Source: a bacterium
Lineage (GTDB): Bacteria; UBA9089; UBA9088
DNA: 7,806 bases
Assembly: GCA_040756715.1 (NCBI GenBank)
Contig: JBFLYE010000178.1
Span: 1 to 7,806 of the forward strand
Reading direction: 5' to 3'
The position numbers were made by a program, and so were the translations under genes. Shown piece after piece: positions 5,946 through 7,806 of the stretch. Under the pieces are notes generated by a model, which worked only from the letters and a program-made list of their open reading frames with translations, was not told where the DNA came from and did no database searches. Numbering within the stretch: position 1 is the first letter of the stretch; each line of letters starts with the position of its first letter.

Positions 5946-6146
5946 ATGATAAAACTTTATAGGGAAGGTGAATTGTCCCTAAGCACCCTTGCTTCAAAGC
6001 TTGAATTGTCAGTAAGTGAAACCATAGAGAGTCTCTCTCAATTTGGGATAGAATCTCCCTTAGATTACCATGATTATCTAAAGGGATTTGAGAGAGTAAA
6101 AACGCTTAAGCTCCAAGAATTTAAAAAAGAAGGTAACAATTTATAG
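5946..6146 (+). CDS. UPF0175-like protein, C-terminal half only (putative antitoxin fragment)
   Basis: The 66 residues from ATG 5946 resemble the C-terminal half of UPF0175 family proteins, small putative antitoxin/DNA-binding proteins. K-L-Y-R-E-G-E-L-S-L-S at 3-13 and L-A-S-K-L-E-L-S-V-S-E-T-I form the helix-turn-helix-like part, followed by FGIESPLDYHDYLKGFE, a tail seen in this family. Complete members usually carry about 20-40 more residues before the L-Y-x-E-G motif; here TAG at 5928-5930 closes the frame and no alternative upstream exon exists, so the N-terminal half is missing. The start could also be TTG 5943. GGA lies 5 nt upstream, and the ATG overlaps a TGA (TGATG). No toxin (PIN or other) follows: two bases after its stop the 126-bp repeat begins. 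It is probably non-functional or a product of rearrangement. Confidence 0.6.
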   Translation: MIKLYREGELSLSTLASKLELSVSETIESLSQFGIESPLDYHDYLKGFERVKTLKLQEFKKEGNNL

Positions 6147-6148
6147 TT

Positions 6149-6274
6149 AATTCCATAACGCTTTACAAAATGTATGTGTTTAGATAATCTTAAGGAAAAC
6201 TTTATAAAATTATGAATTTTGAATGTTGAATTTTGAATTAAAAGGGAAAAAATTTTATAAAACTTAAACCTTCA
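6149..6274 (+). repeat. 126-bp perfect inverted repeat, copy 2
   Basis: Exact reverse complement of 1-126. It starts two bases after the stop of the UPF0175-like fragment. In this copy the codons for the Cys-rich frame's tail (F-H-N-A-L-Q-N-V-C-V-stop, from 6151) are present but preceded directly by an in-frame TAA, so it carries only a 3' gene fragment. Identity is 126/126, so the copies are very recent, kept identical by gene conversion, or one sequence placed twice by assembly. Confidence 0.95.
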
Positions 6275-6349
6275 ATTCAAAATTCAAAATTTAGAATTCA
6301 AAATTTCTTAAAAGGTGGATGAATTTTTAACAGATAAACACAACCCTAT
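6275..6349. other. AT-rich intergenic sequence with ATTCAAAATTC repeats
   Basis: Between repeat copy 2 and the gatB stop. It holds ATTCAAAATTCA at 6275-6286, the same 12-mer found twice inside copy 1 and here in the orientation opposite to copy 2, then further AATTCAAAATTT units around an EcoRI-type GAATTC palindrome. No gene, clear terminator hairpin or tRNA is seen. Confidence 0.6.
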
Positions 6350-7786
6350 CTATTTTTGCACTAAGTAATGGAAGATACTATAAATCTGCAATCCTATCCT
6401 TTCTTTCAAAAGTCTGTTTGCTAATTCTGGGTTTGCTCGTCCTTTTGTTTTTTTCATTAAGGCTCCCACCAGGAAGCCCAATGCCTTCTCCTTTCCCTGT
6501 TTATATTCAGAAACCGCCTTTAAATTTTCCTTTAAAACCTCATCAATTACTCTAATGAGGCTTTCTTCATCCTTAATTTGAATAAGCCCTTTTTCCTTTA
6601 CAATCTTCTCAGGGTCTTTTCCTGTATTAAATATTTCAACAATCAGCTCCTTTCCTATCTTTCCCGATATTTCACCTTTTTCTCTCATTATAAGCATCTT
6701 TGCCAAAAGATTTGGCTTTATCAGAGAGTCATTTATTTTATCAGGGGAAACCAAAGAAAGAACCTCTGTGGTTATCCAATTGCTTACAATCTTTGGGTTG
6801 TTGTAATATTTCAAGGTTTCTTCAAAAAAGCCTGCTATTTCTTTAGATGAGATCAAAACCTCTGCATCATAAGGGGATAGGCAATATTCGCTTACAAACC
6901 TCTTTTTCTTATCAGATGGCAATTCTGGGATTTCTCTTTTTAATTCCTCAATCAAGCTATTATCTATAACCAAGGGAAGAAGGTCTGGCTCGGGAAAATA
7001 CCTGTAATCATGGGCTTCTTCCTTTTGTCTCATTGATAATGTAACCTCCTTTTTCTCATCCCATAGCCTTGTTTCCTGGATAATTTTTTCATTGTTTTCT
7101 AAAAGCTTTACCTGCCTTTCTATCTCATAGGATAATGCCTTTTCTACACCCTTAAATGAATTCATATTCTTTATCTCAACCTTTGTCCCTAGCCCTTCCC
7201 CCCTTTTCCTTATAGAAACATTTGCATCACACCTTAATGAACCCTCCTCCATATTGCAATCTGAGGCTTCAATATACTCAAATATTGCCTTAAGGGCGGT
7301 AAGGTATTGTCCTGCCTCCTTTGGACTTCTTATCTCAGGGCAAGATACAACCTCAATCAAAGGGATGCCACATCGATTAAAGTCAATAAGGGAATAATCT
7401 TCTTTATGAATAAGCTTTCCTGCATCCTCCTCAAGGTGAACTCTGATTATTCCAATTTTTTTCCCATCTATTTCAAGGAAGCCATCTATTGCTAATGGCT
7501 CATCATACTGTGAGATTTGGTAAGCCTTTGGAAGGTCTGGGTAGAAATAATTCTTTCTATGAAAACGTGATAGATTATTTATCTTGCAATTCAAAGCCAA
7601 AGCAGAAATAATAGCAAGGGAAACCGCACCCTTATTTAAAACAGGAAGGCATCCAGGAAGACCAAGACACACAGGGCAGACTAGTGTATTAGCTGATGCA
7701 CCAAATTTTGTTGAGCAGCCACAGAATAGCTTGCTTTTTGTTTTCAACTGAAGGTGAACCTCAAGACCTATAACCGGCTCATACAT
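6350..7786 (-). CDS. gatB: aspartyl/glutamyl-tRNA(Asn/Gln) amidotransferase subunit B
   Basis: GatB is the kinase/tRNA-binding subunit of GatCAB, which phosphorylates mischarged Glu-tRNA(Gln) or Asp-tRNA(Asn) and, with ammonia from GatA, amidates it. The 478 residues are nearly full family length. Seen in order: Y-E-P-V-I-G-L-E-V-H at 2-11; the zinc-site Cys C22, C24, C37 and C40 in the F-C-G-C and C-P-V-C-L-G-L-P-G segments; the signature RKNYFYPDLPKAYQISQYD at 77-95; EEGSLRCDANVS at 180-191; H-D-Y-R-Y-F-P-E-P-D-L at 259-269; and the C-terminal helical/YqeY-like tRNA-binding domain at about 330-460, ending G-R-A-N-P-E-L. The tail after the usual end is about 14 residues longer (GLQIYSIFHYLVQK). 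ATG 7786 fits the family start; only a weak AGAAAG precedes it. gatA is not in the window and may lie to the right. Confidence 0.97.
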   Translation of the reverse strand: MYEPVIGLEVHLQLKTKSKLFCGCSTKFGASANTLVCPVCLGLPGCLPVLNKGAVSLAIISALALNCKINNLSRFHRKNYFYPDLPKAYQISQYDEPLAIDGFLEIDGKKIGIIRVHLEEDAGKLIHKEDYSLIDFNRCGIPLIEVVSCPEIRSPKEAGQYLTALKAIFEYIEASDCNMEEGSLRCDANVSIRKRGEGLGTKVEIKNMNSFKGVEKALSYEIERQVKLLENNEKIIQETRLWDEKKEVTLSMRQKEEAHDYRYFPEPDLLPLVIDNSLIEELKREIPELPSDKKKRFVSEYCLSPYDAEVLISSKEIAGFFEETLKYYNNPKIVSNWITTEVLSLVSPDKINDSLIKPNLLAKMLIMREKGEISGKIGKELIVEIFNTGKDPEKIVKEKGLIQIKDEESLIRVIDEVLKENLKAVSEYKQGKEKALGFLVGALMKKTKGRANPELANRLLKERIGLQIYSIFHYLVQK

Positions 7787-7806
7787 ATAGTATCTTTCTT
7801 ATAGTA

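Overview
This is an AT-rich bacterial window, roughly 35-40% GC by eye. It carries well-conserved housekeeping genes beside a small accessory region. UvrB, a Jag-type KH/R3H protein, MnmE and a bacterial-type GatB show that the host is a bacterium. The mix of genes and the many intergenic ATTCAAAATTC-type repeats look like a metagenome-derived genome of a poorly sampled phylum, but I cannot name the taxon from the sequence.

Layout, left to right. Bases 1-126 are one copy of a perfect 126-bp repeat; its reverse complement is at 6149-6274. On the minus strand, 92-806 holds three small, tightly packed reading frames downstream of uvrB: a 73-codon ORF, a 103-codon ORF overlapping it, and a Cys-rich frame interrupted by one in-frame TAA, whose 3' end lies inside the repeat. 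uvrB fills 844-2808 on the minus strand. A 68-bp divergent spacer separates it from a plus-strand operon: jag-like (2877-3338), mnmE (3331-4656), a multi-pass membrane protein of the UPF0104 / lysylphosphatidylglycerol-synthase membrane-domain family (4653-5636), a stand-alone FlhB C-terminal-domain protein (5669-5920), and a UPF0175-like fragment (5946-6146). After the second repeat copy comes gatB on the minus strand (6350-7786), running in from beyond the right edge.

How the genes work together. The jag-mnmE pair is a remnant of the common rnpA-yidC-jag-mnmE order and concerns RNA binding and tRNA wobble modification. uvrB is nucleotide excision repair and gatB is tRNA-dependent amidation. 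These are mostly independent housekeeping jobs, not one pathway.

The points most worth a second look are these. (1) The uvrB/jag spacer is a compact, near-symmetric divergent promoter: one palindromic TTGCAA hexamer can serve as the -35 element in both directions, with 17-bp spacers to TAAAAT -10 elements, and both starts are predicted to be essentially leaderless. (2) A cassette of three small, unrecognised ORFs follows uvrB. (3) A perfect 126-bp inverted repeat begins exactly at base 1 and carries the tail of the Cys-rich frame. (4) At 5945/5946 an RlmD/TrmA-like 5' end and a UPF0175 3' half appear to be fused. Points 3 and 4 could be real rearrangements or assembly joins, so the adjacency of the FlhB/UPF0175 region to gatB should be treated with caution.
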